From Planctomycetaceae bacterium (GTDB taxonomy: Bacteria; Planctomycetota; Planctomycetia; Pirellulales; Thermoguttaceae), in assembly GCA_031282385.1 (NCBI GenBank), contig JAITDV010000660.1, positions 1 through 6,393 on the forward strand: a DNA stretch of 6,393 nucleotides. The letters are read 5' to 3'. Positions 6,104 through 6,393 of the stretch are shown here, piece by piece. The position numbers were made by a program, and so were the translations under genes. Position 1 is the first letter of the stretch, and every line of letters starts with the position of its first letter. The notes under the pieces were generated by a model that had not been told where the DNA came from, searched no databases, and worked only from the letters and a program-made list of their open reading frames with translations.

Positions 6104-6263
6104 TTCTAAAAACTAATTTTGTCCACGAATTTTCACGAAAGAGCACGAATTAAATAATTTGTACCAATTCGTGTCGATTCGTGGATAAAATAAATTTATT
6201 GTCTAAATTTATCTATTCTGATCTGAAAATTTCGATAATTCCGTCAAAAATAAGTTTTTAGAA
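6104..6263. repeat. Nested palindrome with phased CACGAA boxes
   Basis: The outer arms TTCTAAAAACT (6104-6114) and AGTTTTTAGAA (6253-6263) are perfect inverses. Inside are CACGAA at 6124, 6134 and 6144, exactly 10 bp apart, and inverted TTCGTG at 6168 and 6178, also 10 bp apart. TCCACGAAT (6122-6130) pairs with ATTCGTGGA (6177-6185), and CACGAATT (6144-6151) with AATTCGTG (6166-6173). It could be a dispersed repeat or a protein-binding array. Confidence 0.65.
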
Positions 6264-6277
6264 TTTGCCTGAAGACA

Positions 6278-6297
6278 ATAGACCTTTTCTCTAACCT
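6278..6297 (-). repeat. Outer inverted repeat, right arm
   Basis: ATAGACCTTTTCTCTAACCT, partner of 71-90. It is separated from the C-rich arm at 6341 by 43 bp, whereas the left arm is only 5 bp from its G-rich arm. The right copy therefore carries extra sequence, or the left copy has lost it. Confidence 0.6.
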
Positions 6298-6340
6298 AAA
6301 AATACATCAACGCAACAAAAAACCGCCTTTAACTCCTCCT

Positions 6341-6393
6341 AGACCACCCCTAACCCCTCCGAAGGAGGGGAATAAGAAGATGCCTCCGAAGGA
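6341..6393. repeat. Right terminal palindromic repeat
   Basis: Begins AGACCACCCCTAACCCCTCC (6341-6360), with a short internal hairpin CCCCTCC-GAA-GGAGGGG (6354-6370), then the 24 bases shared with positions 1-24. It is the inverse partner of the repeat at 1-65. Both stop at the window edge inside the same palindromic core. Confidence 0.75.

Noticed and set aside
1..6393. Composite transposon bounded by the inverted ends
   Set aside because: No transposase gene, no recognisable insertion-sequence ends and no target duplication can be seen; the flanks resemble intergenic palindromes.

Overview
The window is an AT-rich bacterial segment with four complete genes, all on the minus strand, set among unusually repeat-rich intergenic DNA. 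In transcription order (right to left) they are: a secreted trypsin-like protease with an N-terminal thioredoxin-fold domain (4278-5870); a stand-alone Hpt phosphotransfer protein (3424-3774); an alkaline-phosphatase-superfamily phosphoglycerate mutase / proposed homoserine kinase (1916-3151); and a lipoprotein-like secreted protein (862-1845, possibly from 1881). The protease architecture and the lipoprotein-like protein both resemble families I know from Planctomycetota, especially Pirellulales-type genomes. Weak or absent Shine-Dalgarno sequences fit that too. I infer a low-GC planctomycete, probably from an environmental or metagenomic assembly. No rRNA or tRNA gene, CRISPR array, transposase, recombinase, replication or phage gene is visible.

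The coding part looks like ordinary chromosomal content: a central-metabolism or amino-acid enzyme, a signalling relay protein and two envelope/periplasm proteins. It is not an obvious operon, because the gaps are about 70, 270 and 500 bp. A 41-bp element recurs upstream of both the phosphomutase and the lipoprotein gene, at nearly the same distance from their start codons. Its 13-bp core occurs twice more upstream of the Hpt gene. This looks like a lineage-specific promoter or leader motif.

The non-coding flanks hold most of the unexplained structure. Positions 1-861 contain two large imperfect palindromes (about 132-303 and 572-740) that share a core around ATTAGTAGCC. A third, half copy lies at 6014-6077. 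A separate nested palindrome (6104-6263) carries CACGAA boxes spaced exactly 10 bp apart, three direct and two inverted. The extreme ends share an identical 24-bp sequence (1-24 = 6370-6393). Joining them there would complete a near-perfect palindrome of about 90 nt, and a further 20-bp inverted pair (71-90 / 6278-6297) lies outside it. Either the molecule is circular (about 6.37 kb), or, more likely in my view, both ends stop inside copies of the same dispersed palindromic repeat. No complete new defence or mobile system is evident. The strongest novelty candidates are the palindromic repeat family and the shared upstream element.
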